Below are positions 26,649 to 35,570 of a DNA stretch of 64,000 nt, in pieces; position 1 is the first letter of the stretch, and each line of letters opens with the position of its first letter. The notes under the pieces were generated by a model. That model did no database searches and had not been told where the DNA came from. It saw only the letters and a program-made list of their open reading frames with translations. Origin of the DNA: Calditrichia bacterium (GTDB lineage: Bacteria > Calditrichota > Calditrichia > RBG-13-44-9 > J075); the NCBI GenBank assembly GCA_020635015.1, contig JACKAP010000015.1:1-64000 (forward strand). The letters run 5' to 3'. Both the position numbers and the translations under genes were made by a program.

Positions 26649-29600
26649 TTAATGTTTGTCAGGGTAGCTGGGGATGGGCGGCACGTTCCATTCCTTGGTC
26701 TTCAGCTCATCCATAATCTCTTTGATCGCCCGCTCGAGCTGCTGGTCTTCACCGCTGAACTCTTTGTAAGGATCATTGTCGACGTAAATATCCGGCTCGA
26801 CGCCGACGCCTTCAATCACCCAGGTTTTGCCGGCAAGGTCATAGCGGGAGAATTCCGGCTTGTTGAGAAATCCGCCGTCGAGCAGCGGGAGGGAGCCGCG
26901 GATGCCGACCACCCCACCCCAACTGCGCTTGCCGATCAACTTGCCCATCTTATGCTGCTTGAAGCGGTAGGGGAAGAGATCGCCGTCCGAAGCGGAGAAC
27001 TCGTTGAGCAGGCAGACCATCGGGCCTACCATCATGTCGCCGGGGTTGGGGCCCGGGCTGGTGTTGCGGGCCATGGTGACCATGGCGATCTCCCGGCGCA
27101 GGCGCTCGATCAGCATCGGGGAGACGTTCCCGCCGCCGTTGCCGCGCACGTCGATGATCAGCGCTTTTTTGCGTAGCTGGGGATAGAAATGCTTCACGAA
27201 TTCGTTCAGGCCGTTCGGTCCCATATCCGGGATGTGGATGTAGCCGACCTTGCCGCCGGTGGCCTTATCCACTTTGGCGATGTTGTCCTGCACCCAATTA
27301 TAATAGTAGAGACCTGATTCATCACGGATCGGCAGCACCGTCACGGTGCGGCTGCCGGCGGTGTTGGGGGTGCCGTTGACGGTCAGCACCACCTGCTTGC
27401 CGGGGGTGTTGACCAGAGCGGCGTAGATGTTGTCCATCTGGTTGGTCGATTCGCCGTTGACCGCCAGGATGTAGTCGCCCTCATTCACATGGACCCCGAT
27501 ATCACGTAGCGGGGACCGGTTGGAATTGTCCCAGTTCTCACCCTCGAGGATCTTCTCGATGCGATAGTACTTGCTGGCCGGATCGCGGCTCAGCTCTGCG
27601 CCCAGCAATCCCATCTGGATGCGTTTAGCCGTAGGAAATTCCCCGCCGCCGACGTAGGCATGGCCCACGTTGAGCTCGCCAATCATCTCGCCGATGATGT
27701 AGGTGAGGTCCTTGCGGTGATTGACATACGGCACCAGCGCGCCGTACTTCACCCGCTGCGCTTCCCAGTCGACGCCGTGCATGTTGGGCGCGTAGAAGAA
27801 GTCGCGCATCTGCCGCCAGGCTTCGTTGAAGATCTGCTGCCATTCCGCATGGCGGTCCAGATGCACCTCCATACCGGCCAGATCCAGTGTCTCATCCATC
27901 TTCACCGGCCCCTTGGGCAGATCGATGATGGCGTATTTGCCGTTCTGGGAGAAGAGCATCTTCTTGTTGTCGGCGGAAATCTCGTAGCCGTTCACCTGGC
28001 CCAGTTCGGTCTCTTTTTCTTTCTTGAGATCGTACATTACCAACTGCGGCCGCTGATCCTTGCTGCCGTTGCGGTTATAGTAGACCACATCATCGATGCA
28101 GGCAAGATTGCCGTAACTGGAGGCCTGGATCGACAGCCCGATTACCCGGCCGGACAATCCTTCCAGATCGACCTTCACCACCAGTTCCTTTTTCTCGTCT
28201 TCTTTCTCGTCTTTTTTATCCTTTTTCCCTTTTCCGTCATCCTTCTTCGGCTCATCCGCCTTGATCGCTACTTCGTCACTCTTGGGCTGGAACGGTGAGG
28301 GGGTATCTTTGGAAAGGGTCACCAGGTAGACGCGCTCCATATCCTGATAGGCGTGGTTCCACTCGGTCCAGCTGTAGATCGGGTTAAAATCGCGGCTGGA
28401 GGCAAAGAGCAGGTATTTGCCGTCGTTGCTGAATGCCGGACTGTTGGCGGCATACCAGCCTTCGGTCACCTGGTGGTTCTTGCCGTCGGCCAGGGAATAG
28501 AGGCGGATGGTGTTCATCCCCTCTTCTTCCGGCATGGCGTAGGCAATCCAGCGACTGTCCGGCGACCAGGCATACTGCCGGATCTCCCAGGCGGTGGCGT
28601 TGGCGACTTCGGTGATCTTACCGCTGGCCACATCGACATAGCGCAGGCGCTGTTTTTTGTCGCCCCAGAGGAGCTTTTTGCTGTCCGGCGACCAGTAGAT
28701 CTGGTAATAGTAGGTGTCGGCGCCCTTGGTCACCTGGCGGGGCTCACCCTTTCCGTCCTGGGCGACAACATAGATCTCGTTTTCGCCGGATTGATCGGAG
28801 ATAAAGGCAATCCACTTGCCGTCCGGCGACCATTTGGAATTGCGCTCATGAACTCCGGAGGTGGCGGTGAGGTTGCGGGTGGGGCCGTGCTCCGCCGGCA
28901 CGGTGAAGACATCCCCGCGGGCGCCGAAGAGGGCGCGCTTGCCGTCCGGGGAGATCTCAAAGTTACTCACATTACCGCCCACTTCTTCGATCCCGCCGCG
29001 GCTGACGCTGAAGTCTTCCGCGATCTTGATCGGCACTTTGGCAAAGGTCTCGCTGGCCAGGTCGAAGCGCCAGATGTAGCCAGCCTGCTCGAACACAATC
29101 GCATCTTTGCCCAGCGAAGGGAACTTGATGTCGAAATCGGTGAAGGTGGTATGTTGTTTGGTGGTCTTGCTGGTCAGGTCGTAGGAATACAGGTTCATCC
29201 GTTTGTCGCGGTCGGAGAGGAAATAGATCTTGTTGCCCGTCCACATCGGGATGATGTCCTGGGCCGGATTGTTGGTGATGTTCTCGATCTGCTTGGTGGT
29301 AAAATCATAGATCCACACATCGTCGGCCATCCCGCCGCGGTAGCGTTTCCAGGTGCGATACTCGCGGAAGACCCGGTTGTAAGCCATCTTTTTATCATCC
29401 GGAGAAAAAGAACAGAACCCGCCGCGGGGCACTTCGATCTGCTGCGGCAGGTTTCCGGTAGTATTCACGGTGTAAAGCTGCCCGTTGAAGCTGTTGAAGG
29501 AGCGCATCCGGGAGCGGAAGACGATTTCCGGGGTGGTGTTCTTCCAGGTGATCACCAGGTTGTTGGGGCCCATGCGGTCGGAGACGTCATCGCGGCCGAG

Positions 29601-29924
29601 GGTGGCGGTGTAGGTGATGCGCTGGGGCACCCCGCCTTGCGCGGGCATCAGGAACACTTCGGTATTGCCGTCGTATTGGCCGGTAAAAGCCAGTTGCTTG
29701 CCATCCGGAGAGAAACGCGGGTACATCTCGTCCCCTTCGAAGCTGGTCAGCTTGCGGGCAGTGCCTCCATTTACCGGCACGGTGTAAAGATCGAATGCAT
29801 AGGCAAAAACGATCTGCTGGCCGTTGGTGGTGGGAAAGCGCAGCAGGCGTGTTTCATCCTGGGCAAATAAAAAGCTCGAAACAAGCAGTATGCATATCAT
29901 AACTAGTATGCGACTGGTGCTCAT
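26649..29924 (-). CDS. exported tricorn-like protease (S41-type)
   Basis: 1091 aa. Signal peptide about 1-22 (SSFLFAQ). Two beta-propeller regions with repeated SPDGK-type turns fill about 25-680 (FSPDGKQLAFTG, WSPDGKWIAFISD, WSPDSRWIAYAM). Then come a C1 domain, a PDZ domain (about 785-860) and a C-terminal serine protease core (about 880-1060). Catalytic candidates by comparison with tricorn are the His in NVGHAY, the Ser in FSASDGD and the Glu or acidic residue that follows. A Lys/Asp/Glu-rich linker (about 545-575) interrupts the second propeller. Archaeal tricorn is cytoplasmic, whereas bacterial exported forms degrade peptides outside. The neighbouring M1 peptidase could finish the products. 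ATG with an AGGAGG site. Confidence 0.92.
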   Translation of the reverse strand: MSTSRILVMICILLVSSFLFAQDETRLLRFPTTNGQQIVFAYAFDLYTVPVNGGTARKLTSFEGDEMYPRFSPDGKQLAFTGQYDGNTEVFLMPAQGGVPQRITYTATLGRDDVSDRMGPNNLVITWKNTTPEIVFRSRMRSFNSFNGQLYTVNTTGNLPQQIEVPRGGFCSFSPDDKKMAYNRVFREYRTWKRYRGGMADDVWIYDFTTKQIENITNNPAQDIIPMWTGNKIYFLSDRDKRMNLYSYDLTSKTTKQHTTFTDFDIKFPSLGKDAIVFEQAGYIWRFDLASETFAKVPIKIAEDFSVSRGGIEEVGGNVSNFEISPDGKRALFGARGDVFTVPAEHGPTRNLTATSGVHERNSKWSPDGKWIAFISDQSGENEIYVVAQDGKGEPRQVTKGADTYYYQIYWSPDSKKLLWGDKKQRLRYVDVASGKITEVANATAWEIRQYAWSPDSRWIAYAMPEEEGMNTIRLYSLADGKNHQVTEGWYAANSPAFSNDGKYLLFASSRDFNPIYSWTEWNHAYQDMERVYLVTLSKDTPSPFQPKSDEVAIKADEPKKDDGKGKKDKKDEKEDEKKELVVKVDLEGLSGRVIGLSIQASSYGNLACIDDVVYYNRNGSKDQRPQLVMYDLKKEKETELGQVNGYEISADNKKMLFSQNGKYAIIDLPKGPVKMDETLDLAGMEVHLDRHAEWQQIFNEAWRQMRDFFYAPNMHGVDWEAQRVKYGALVPYVNHRKDLTYIIGEMIGELNVGHAYVGGGEFPTAKRIQMGLLGAELSRDPASKYYRIEKILEGENWDNSNRSPLRDIGVHVNEGDYILAVNGESTNQMDNIYAALVNTPGKQVVLTVNGTPNTAGSRTVTVLPIRDESGLYYYNWVQDNIAKVDKATGGKVGYIHIPDMGPNGLNEFVKHFYPQLRKKALIIDVRGNGGGNVSPMLIERLRREIAMVTMARNTSPGPNPGDMMVGPMVCLLNEFSASDGDLFPYRFKQHKMGKLIGKRSWGGVVGIRGSLPLLDGGFLNKPEFSRYDLAGKTWVIEGVGVEPDIYVDNDPYKEFSGEDQQLERAIKEIMDELKTKEWNVPPIPSYPDKH

Positions 29925-30010
29925 GAGACCTCCTCGTTTAGGTTAGTAGACAGGGTTGCATTTACTGGCTTTCTTTGCGGATGTTGCATTGATAGTTTTT
30001 TTCTGCGGCG

Positions 30011-30087
30011 GGCATGGGGCATGGGGCATGGGGCATGGGGCATGGGGCATGGGGCATGGGGCATGGGGCATGGGGCATGGGGCATGG
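30011..30087 (+). repeat. (GGCATGG)11 heptanucleotide array
   Basis: 77 bp, 11 perfect units. On the opposite strand the unit reads CCATGCC. The unit resembles the GCATGGGGC core of the MITE-like elements at 749 and 51102. Confidence 0.95.
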
Positions 30088-30135
30088 GAAAGAAATTGTT
30101 TTGTTGCCGTATGCAAGTACTTTCATTTTTTTGTG

Positions 30136-30177
30136 CTCCACGCTCCACGCTCCACGCTCCACGCTCCACGCTCCACG
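30136..30177 (+). repeat. (CTCCACG)6 heptanucleotide array
   Basis: Six perfect 7-bp units followed by degenerate ones (CTCTTCG, TTCCACA). The complementary unit (CGTGGAG) also appears in degenerate form at 8546-8608. Confidence 0.93.
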
Positions 30178-30198
30178 CTCTTCGTTCCACACTCTCCG

Positions 30199-30226
30199 CC
30201 CTCAGCCCTCAGCCCTCAGCCCTCAG
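30199..30226 (+). repeat. (CCCTCAG)4 array overlapping the 3' end of the peptidase gene
   Basis: Four perfect 7-bp units. The last two and a half units lie inside the M1 peptidase gene and encode its final residues and stop. Confidence 0.92.
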
Positions 30227-32647
30227 CTGCTCCACCGCCTTCTCCAGCACACTGCGCACAAACTCCCGCCGCTCACCGGCCAGGATCTCGTGCAGCAGGG
30301 GCAGCGCTTCCCGGGCTTTGAGTTCCGCAAGCATTTGTGCCGCCTTGTTGCGGGTGCGGAAATAGGGATTCTTGACGATTTCCATGATTGCCTCCACTAC
30401 TTCCGCGCGATGGTCTTCCGCCAGTACCATAGCGCATTTCAGCGCTTCCTGATCGACCAGGTGCATGCCGCCGTAACTGTAGCGGTACTGGCTGTACTGG
30501 CGAATGTAGGTCAAGGCCCGGGGATCGCGCAGTTGCGCCATGCCCTGGAACACGCCACGGCGGATGATGTTGCGGTGGGAGTCGACTTTCAGCATTTCCT
30601 TGATGATGTCGAAAGCATGATCTGCCTTCACTTTGCCCAGCGAAGCCGCCGCAGCGCCGCGCACGTAATCATTCCCGTCGTTGTGCAGGCGGTCGGTCAG
30701 CAACTCCTGAACATCTTTCGCAGCAAAATTTCCCAGGGCCTTCATTGCTTCCTCGCGCACCCGGGCGTCAGGATCGGCGGCGGCACTGCGGACCGTCTCC
30801 AGGGCCGCCGGGGTGGCGATCTCCGCCAGCGACTGCACGATGCGCTGGCGCACCCAGTAAAACTTCTCCTGGCGGTAGGCGCGCGCCAAAACCGGCACTG
30901 CCTCGTTTCCGGCGGATGCCAACTGCCCTGCGGCCCATTCCCTTCCGGTTACGTCCTGATCGTAGATTACCTGGTAAAACAGTTCGCCGAAGGACTTTTT
31001 GAAACTCACTTCCTTGAGGATCCAGTGATGCTTATCGAAACGTACCAGGTCCGGGGCTTTATTCATCTTATAAGTGAAGCGGTGCTTGCGGTGATGCAGT
31101 TGGGGCTGCACTTGCAGTATTTCGGTGCCGGATTGGATCTCTACCGGCACGCTGAGCTGGAAAACATCCATCGCCGGGAGGGTGTCCTGCACCTGGTCGA
31201 TGTAGAGCTGCACTGCCTTCAGCGTATCATCCCATTCCCACCAGACATTGAATTTGGGATAACCGGCGCCGTAGACCCACTGCTTGAAGAACTGGCGGAG
31301 ATCCTTGCCGGAAACCTCCTCCATCACCTTCCGGAAATCTTCGCTTTCCACATTCTGATAGCGATAGCGGTCGACGTAGCGGCGGATGCCCGCCTGGAAG
31401 AGCGAATCGCCCAATTCATAACGCAGCATGTGGGCGATCGCCGCCCCGCGGTCGTAAGCCTTGCCGCCGAACAGCTCCACCGGCACGTTCTCATCATAGC
31501 GGGGTTGGATGGTGTCGATGGGTTGCTTATCGAGCGAAGCGATGTATTCGCGGTTTTGCGTCACCCGACGCATGCGGAATTCATCTGCACCATAATGATG
31601 TTCGAAGAACAGGTCGGTAAAATAAGTGGTCAGTCCCTCGTTGAGCCAGATGTGATCCCAGGTGCGGCAGGTGAGCAGATCGCCGAACCACTGGTGGGCC
31701 AGCTCGTGGGCGATCAGATCATCGGCGGAATAATTGGGCACCGCCCGTTCATCGTGAAAGATGCGCCGGTTGAGAGTAGTGGCGGTGGTGTTCTCCATCC
31801 CGCCCCAGCGGAAATCCTGCACCGCGTTCTGGTCGTAATGGCTGTAGGGGTAGGGGCAGATGTAGTCGCTGAAAAAATTGACCATCGCCGGGGTGCGGCC
31901 GAAGGGATAATTGGGATCGGTATCGGCAAGATCGGCCGGCACGTTGTAATTCAGCGGCACCCCGGCGGTGCTGTCGCTGAAGGTGACGTATTCCCCGGCC
32001 ACCAGGGTGATCAGGTAACCGGAATGCTCGAAATCGGTTTTCCAGTGGAAAGTGGCCTCGTGTTTTTCGGCATCGGCGCGCACCTCCAGCAGATCGCCGT
32101 TGGAGAAGGCGCGCATATTTTCCGGAATAGTCACGATCATTTCGCTGGAAAGCTTGTCGTCGGGCAGGTCGTAATAGGGTATCCAATGGCGGTTGTCCTC
32201 ATCCTGCCCCTGGCTCCACACCTGGTAGGGGATCTCCGGATGGGCTTGGGTGGGGCGGAAAAAATACAGGCCGGTGGCCGGCTCGGCGCTGTAGCGGATC
32301 TCCGCCCGCAAAATTTCTCCGGCCTGGTAGGCGCGGTTGAGCCGGATCGTCAACAGGCCGTTTTCCAATTCAAACTTGCATTGCTTCCCATCCACCAGCA
32401 CCACAAACACCTTGCTGGAGCGGGAATGCAGGATCAGTTCCCGGAAATCATCCTCCAGCGTTGCGACTCGCAGGGTAGCGGTGCCGGCAATTTTTTCCTT
32501 GTCGAAGTCGACCCGCAGCTCTAATTTAAGATGCTGCTGATCGTAGTTGCGGGTGATGTGGTTGAGCACGAAGTCGGATGTCTGGGCGGAGAGGGTGACA
32601 AATGTGAGGCTAAAGAACAGGATGCTGCGGGTGAAAACTTTGAACAT
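30209..32647 (-). CDS. exported M1-family zinc aminopeptidase with C-terminal HEAT-like repeats
   Basis: 812 aa. Signal peptide 1-21 (TLSAQ). Beta-rich N-terminal domain to about 225. The exopeptidase motif is GGMEN (282-286) and the zinc motif is HELAHQW (His314, Glu315, His318) with the third ligand Glu337 in LNEGLTTYF. The C-terminal half (about 560-805) is helical with repeated AAADPDARVREEAMKALG-like units typical of HEAT/PBS-lyase repeats, which replace the usual M1 C-terminal domain. It removes N-terminal residues from peptides, probably outside the cytoplasm and possibly after the adjacent tricorn-like protease. The final residues RAEG are encoded by a heptamer array. Strong AAGGAG site before the ATG. 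Confidence 0.93.
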   Translation of the reverse strand: MFKVFTRSILFFSLTFVTLSAQTSDFVLNHITRNYDQQHLKLELRVDFDKEKIAGTATLRVATLEDDFRELILHSRSSKVFVVLVDGKQCKFELENGLLTIRLNRAYQAGEILRAEIRYSAEPATGLYFFRPTQAHPEIPYQVWSQGQDEDNRHWIPYYDLPDDKLSSEMIVTIPENMRAFSNGDLLEVRADAEKHEATFHWKTDFEHSGYLITLVAGEYVTFSDSTAGVPLNYNVPADLADTDPNYPFGRTPAMVNFFSDYICPYPYSHYDQNAVQDFRWGGMENTTATTLNRRIFHDERAVPNYSADDLIAHELAHQWFGDLLTCRTWDHIWLNEGLTTYFTDLFFEHHYGADEFRMRRVTQNREYIASLDKQPIDTIQPRYDENVPVELFGGKAYDRGAAIAHMLRYELGDSLFQAGIRRYVDRYRYQNVESEDFRKVMEEVSGKDLRQFFKQWVYGAGYPKFNVWWEWDDTLKAVQLYIDQVQDTLPAMDVFQLSVPVEIQSGTEILQVQPQLHHRKHRFTYKMNKAPDLVRFDKHHWILKEVSFKKSFGELFYQVIYDQDVTGREWAAGQLASAGNEAVPVLARAYRQEKFYWVRQRIVQSLAEIATPAALETVRSAAADPDARVREEAMKALGNFAAKDVQELLTDRLHNDGNDYVRGAAAASLGKVKADHAFDIIKEMLKVDSHRNIIRRGVFQGMAQLRDPRALTYIRQYSQYRYSYGGMHLVDQEALKCAMVLAEDHRAEVVEAIMEIVKNPYFRTRNKAAQMLAELKAREALPLLHEILAGERREFVRSVLEKAVEQLRAEG

Positions 32648-32805
32648 GCAATCGGTCTCCTTGCAATATTGGCCTGCTAATGTAAAAACTTTCTCATGCG
32701 AAGCAAAGGGTAATTCGGAATGGTAGATATGACAAACTTTTTAGCCACAGAGGCACGGAGAACACAGAGAACTGACAACTGATGACTGAAATACAACTTG
32801 TTGAT

Positions 32806-32892
32806 CGAACAGATTCCTCGGCTGACGCCTTCGGAATGACAGCGGTGGGTCATTCCGAAGGCAGCGAAGCGTAGTGAGGAATCTGTTCGGGC
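32806..32892. repeat. GATTCCTC / GTCATTCCGAAGG hairpin repeat
   Basis: Ends CGAACAGATTCCTC and GAGGAATCTGTTCG are perfect inverted repeats, and an inner pair (CCTTCGGAATGAC / GTCATTCCGAAGG) makes it a double palindrome. Single copy in this window. Confidence 0.85.
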
Positions 32893-32911
32893 AAGAAACC
32901 AGATTCCAGCA

Positions 32912-33034
32912 GTCATTGCGAGGCGCTTTTTGCCGAAGCAATCTCCTGCTCAAAGCAACCAACTGCAGTAACATTGGCAGTCCCTTGCAGGAGATTGCCG
33001 CGCCGCAAAATCGCGGCTCGCAATGACTGCACCT
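32912..33034 (+). repeat. dispersed palindromic repeat, CATTGCGAGG family, copy 3
   Basis: GTCATTGCGAGGCG to GGCTCGCAATGACTGCACC, full length, ends inverted. Sits inside the split CACAGAG hairpin. Confidence 0.87.
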
Positions 33035-33109
33035 TAAAACGTTTCGTCTCTGTGCTCTCTGTGGCTCTGTGGCCAAAAAAACAACCCCAATAACCCCAAA
33101 ACCCTCTCA

Positions 33110-33808
33110 ATGAACCCAACCCTCGACATCCTCTACCACGACCTCCACTACATCGCCATCCACAAACCTCCCGGTATCCACGTGCATCCCAGCGAGTTGG
33201 CGCGGCAGGAGGATAGCTGCATGCGTATTTTGCGCGATCAGCTCGGGCAGTGGGTCTATCCGGTGCACCGTCTCGACCGGGCCACCTCCGGGGTGCTGCT
33301 CTTTGCCCTGGATAGCGAGGCGGCGGGGAAGATGATCGGCCGGTTCCTGGAGCGGCAGGTGCGCAAGCGCTACCTGGCAGTGGTGCGGGGCTATACCGAG
33401 GAGGAAGGGCTGATCGACTACCCTCTGCGCGAGGTTACGGACCGGCCGGCCCAGGAGGCCCAGACTGCCTACCGCCGCCTGGGCACGGTGGAGCTGCCCT
33501 ACCCGGTGGGGAAGTTCCCCAGCGCCCGCTATTCCCTGGTGGAGGCCTTCCCCCACACCGGGCGGCGCAACCAGATCCGCCGCCACTTCGTGCATATCTC
33601 CCATCCCATCGTGGGCGACGTACGTTTCGGCGACGGTCGCCACAACCGCCTTTTCCGGGAAAAATTCAACCTGCACCGCCTGCTGCTGCTGGCGACTGAT
33701 CTGGGGTTTGTTCATCCCTACAGCGGGGAGGAAGTGTCGATTCATGCGGCGGTGCCGGGGGAGGTGACGGAGGTGTTGGGAAGGTTGGAGTGGAAGGATA
33801 ATTGGTAA
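33110..33808 (+). CDS. truC: RluA-family tRNA pseudouridine synthase (TruC-like)
   Basis: 232 aa. The catalytic motif HRLDRATSGVLLFAL is at residues 53-67 with catalytic Asp56, and no S4 domain precedes it. The spacing, the KPPGIHVHPSE start and GRRNQIRRHFVHISHPIVGD near 150 fit TruC, which makes pseudouridine 65 in tRNA. The gene stands alone between two repeat-filled gaps. Assignment to TruC rather than a general RluA member is by eye. Confidence 0.85.
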   Translation: MNPTLDILYHDLHYIAIHKPPGIHVHPSELARQEDSCMRILRDQLGQWVYPVHRLDRATSGVLLFALDSEAAGKMIGRFLERQVRKRYLAVVRGYTEEEGLIDYPLREVTDRPAQEAQTAYRRLGTVELPYPVGKFPSARYSLVEAFPHTGRRNQIRRHFVHISHPIVGDVRFGDGRHNRLFREKFNLHRLLLLATDLGFVHPYSGEEVSIHAAVPGEVTEVLGRLEWKDNW

Positions 33809-33830
33809 ATGGTGATATGGCTGCCTGGTT

Positions 33831-33960
33831 AGGACGCGTCATTGGGCCTGCGGCCGTCATTGGCTGCGCGTCATTGCACCTGCGGCGGTCATTGGGCTTC
33901 GCCGTCATTCGGGTTCATTCGCGTAAATTCGCGGCAAAAAAATCCGTGTTCATCCGTGGC
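33831..33960 (+). repeat. GTCATT-hairpin array plus ACGAATT element, copy 2
   Basis: Hairpins GGGCCTGCGGCC, GGCTGCGC, GCACCTGCGGCGG and GGGCTTCGCC are each joined by GTCATT, then CGGGTTCATTCGCGTAAATTCG follows. Same order and orientation as at 8353-8515. Confidence 0.82.
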
Positions 33961-33967
33961 AAAAAAA

Positions 33968-33988
33968 GGGTCGCGCGGCCACGCGACC
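33968..33988 (-). terminator. possible short GC hairpin after the glycosyltransferase gene
   Basis: GGTCGCG CGGCCA CGCGACC forms a 7-bp stem just past the minus-strand gene end at 33996, and a run of T (minus strand) follows. Likely but not certain terminator. Confidence 0.5.
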
Positions 33989-33995
33989 TTACAAT

Positions 33996-35495
33996 TTATC
34001 GCCATTTCCGCAATTCCCCCCACGCCTCCTGCAACGTCTTCTTCTGCCCCCGGCACAAATATACCGGCACGTTATTCTCCTCAGCCACGGCATACCCATT
34101 GGTGATCAGCGCCTGCCGGCGTACGCTGCGATAATATTCGGTCAGCGCCTCCAGGGGCAGGCCGATGGCGATGGCGATCTCGCCGGGTTTCTCCCCCGGT
34201 CCCCAGAGGTAGTAGCTGCTGTGAATGCTCACCGCCCGGGGCAAACCCAGGCGCGGGCCGTAATAGTCGATCGCCCCGGCCTCGCCGTAGTTGCCGGCCA
34301 GGAGCACGCATTTCTCCCGCTCGGCTTCGCTGAGGGAATTGTAAACGCCGGCGATGGTTTCCACTTGTTCCGGCCAGCCGAACATGTCGGCGTAATCCTG
34401 GGGCAGCTTGCCCAATTCGCCGCGGTTGGTGCGCAGGGGGGCGTCGAGGCCGGCGTATTGGGCCATGAACTGCACGTAGCTTTCCAGCGATTTTTGAGGC
34501 AGAATCGGCAGGCCGTAGGGGGCGATCAGGATTCCCTGCAGCAGCATTATGGTGATTAGCGCCGGTTTGAGCCAGTACCAACCGCGGCCCTGGATAAAGC
34601 GCTCCAGCAGCACCGCTCCCCCGGCAAAGAGCATCGGGTAGGCCGGGGAAAGGTAGTAGGCCTTGCCCCTGAGGAGCAGCATCACCAGTAAGATGACCAG
34701 GTAGATCCAGCCCAGCAGGCGGTAGGGCCGTCCGGCCTTACTGAAGAAAAAGAAGCCGATCCCGGACAGCCAGATAAGTGCGTTAAACGGATGGTGGATC
34801 AGCAGCAGTTCCAGCAGAATCGTGCTGCGCGGCTGGCGGTCGAGCTGCTGCAGGTTGAGCTTGGCGATATGCTCGAACACCGGCCAGCCGTGTTTGATTT
34901 GCCAGAGCAGGTTGGGCAGGAAGATCGCCAAAGCAAGCAGCGCGGCCAGCCAGGGGCCGGACGTGCGCAACCATTTCCGTTCCGCTCCGATCAGCAGACC
35001 CACCGTCAGACCGAAACCGAAGAAAAGCATGGCGTATTTGTTCAGCAGACCCACCCCCAACACCGCGCCGAGGTATAGCCACCACTTCCGGCGCTCCGGC
35101 TCGCGGAGCAGCAGCACCAGCAGATAAGCGCCTGTAAGCCAGGCCAGTTGATCAAAGGCCACCGGCTGGAAGAGGGTGTGGGCGCGCAGGAAGACCGGGG
35201 CGATGATCACCGCCAGCATCGCCAGTACCTGAGCGAAACGCCGCCCGCCCAGCTCCCGGGTCAGCAGCCCGCTCAGCAGCACTAAAAGCGCCCCGGCCAG
35301 CGCCGGAAAGAGCCGCAGGGCAAAGAGCGAATCGCCCAGCCAACTGCTGATCCGGGCCAGCAGGGCGATCAGCGGCGGCACCTCCAGATAGCCCCAGGCG
35401 AGGTGATCGCCCATCGCCCGGTAGAGGAACTCATCGCGATGAACGCCGTAATTATGGTTGCTGAGGAAGTGCAATAGCAGTTTGATCAGGGGCAA
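33996..35495 (-). CDS. GT39-like membrane glycosyltransferase
   Basis: 499 aa from TTG at 35495. About 10 membrane helices. The first periplasmic loop has YGVHRDEFLYRAMGDHLAW, where the HRDE motif is the acidic catalytic site of the PMT_2 / ArnT type. Enzymes of this kind move a polyprenyl-linked sugar to an acceptor outside the inner membrane. The reading frame stays open upstream to about 35580 with no ATG, and the residues just before the TTG (PEYRWLLI) look coding, so the real start is probably further up, perhaps at a CTG near 35549. It is a single gene, not in the polysaccharide cluster. Confidence 0.83.
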   Translation of the reverse strand: MPLIKLLLHFLSNHNYGVHRDEFLYRAMGDHLAWGYLEVPPLIALLARISSWLGDSLFALRLFPALAGALLVLLSGLLTRELGGRRFAQVLAMLAVIIAPVFLRAHTLFQPVAFDQLAWLTGAYLLVLLLREPERRKWWLYLGAVLGVGLLNKYAMLFFGFGLTVGLLIGAERKWLRTSGPWLAALLALAIFLPNLLWQIKHGWPVFEHIAKLNLQQLDRQPRSTILLELLLIHHPFNALIWLSGIGFFFFSKAGRPYRLLGWIYLVILLVMLLLRGKAYYLSPAYPMLFAGGAVLLERFIQGRGWYWLKPALITIMLLQGILIAPYGLPILPQKSLESYVQFMAQYAGLDAPLRTNRGELGKLPQDYADMFGWPEQVETIAGVYNSLSEAEREKCVLLAGNYGEAGAIDYYGPRLGLPRAVSIHSSYYLWGPGEKPGEIAIAIGLPLEALTEYYRSVRRQALITNGYAVAEENNVPVYLCRGQKKTLQEAWGELRKWR

Positions 35496-35570
35496 TATCA
35501 GCAGCCAGCGATACTCCGGGAGGAATAATTTTTTCAGTCGTTCTTTCAGGGTGGTGCTCCGGTTTTTTTT

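Larger units (their letters stand above)
29925..30208. other. non-coding gap made largely of 7-bp arrays
   Basis: Between the protease and peptidase genes lie three different heptamer arrays (30011, 30136 and 30199). Long open frames here on both strands are artefacts of the repeats. Confidence 0.85.
32743..33073. repeat. split CACAGAG hairpin containing other repeats
   Basis: Left arm GCCACAGAGGCACGGAG and right arm CTCTCTGTGGCTCTGTGGC would pair, but 270 nt containing two other repeat families separate them, as if those had inserted in the loop. Confidence 0.75.
32648..33109. other. non-coding gap with nested repeats
   Basis: A left CACAGAG arm (32743-32772) and a right arm (33046-33073) flank a short heptad stretch, a GATTCCTC hairpin (32806-32892) and a CATTGCGAGG element (32912-33034). 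No gene is present. Confidence 0.8.

Noticed and set aside
28353..29870. 505-aa plus-strand open frame opposite the tricorn-like gene
   Set aside because: A shadow frame: no ribosome site and no domain features; the minus-strand protease is clearly coding.
29921..30365. Open frames encoding repeated GHGAWGM or CPMPHAP near the heptamer arrays
   Set aside because: Products of the repeats, not genes.
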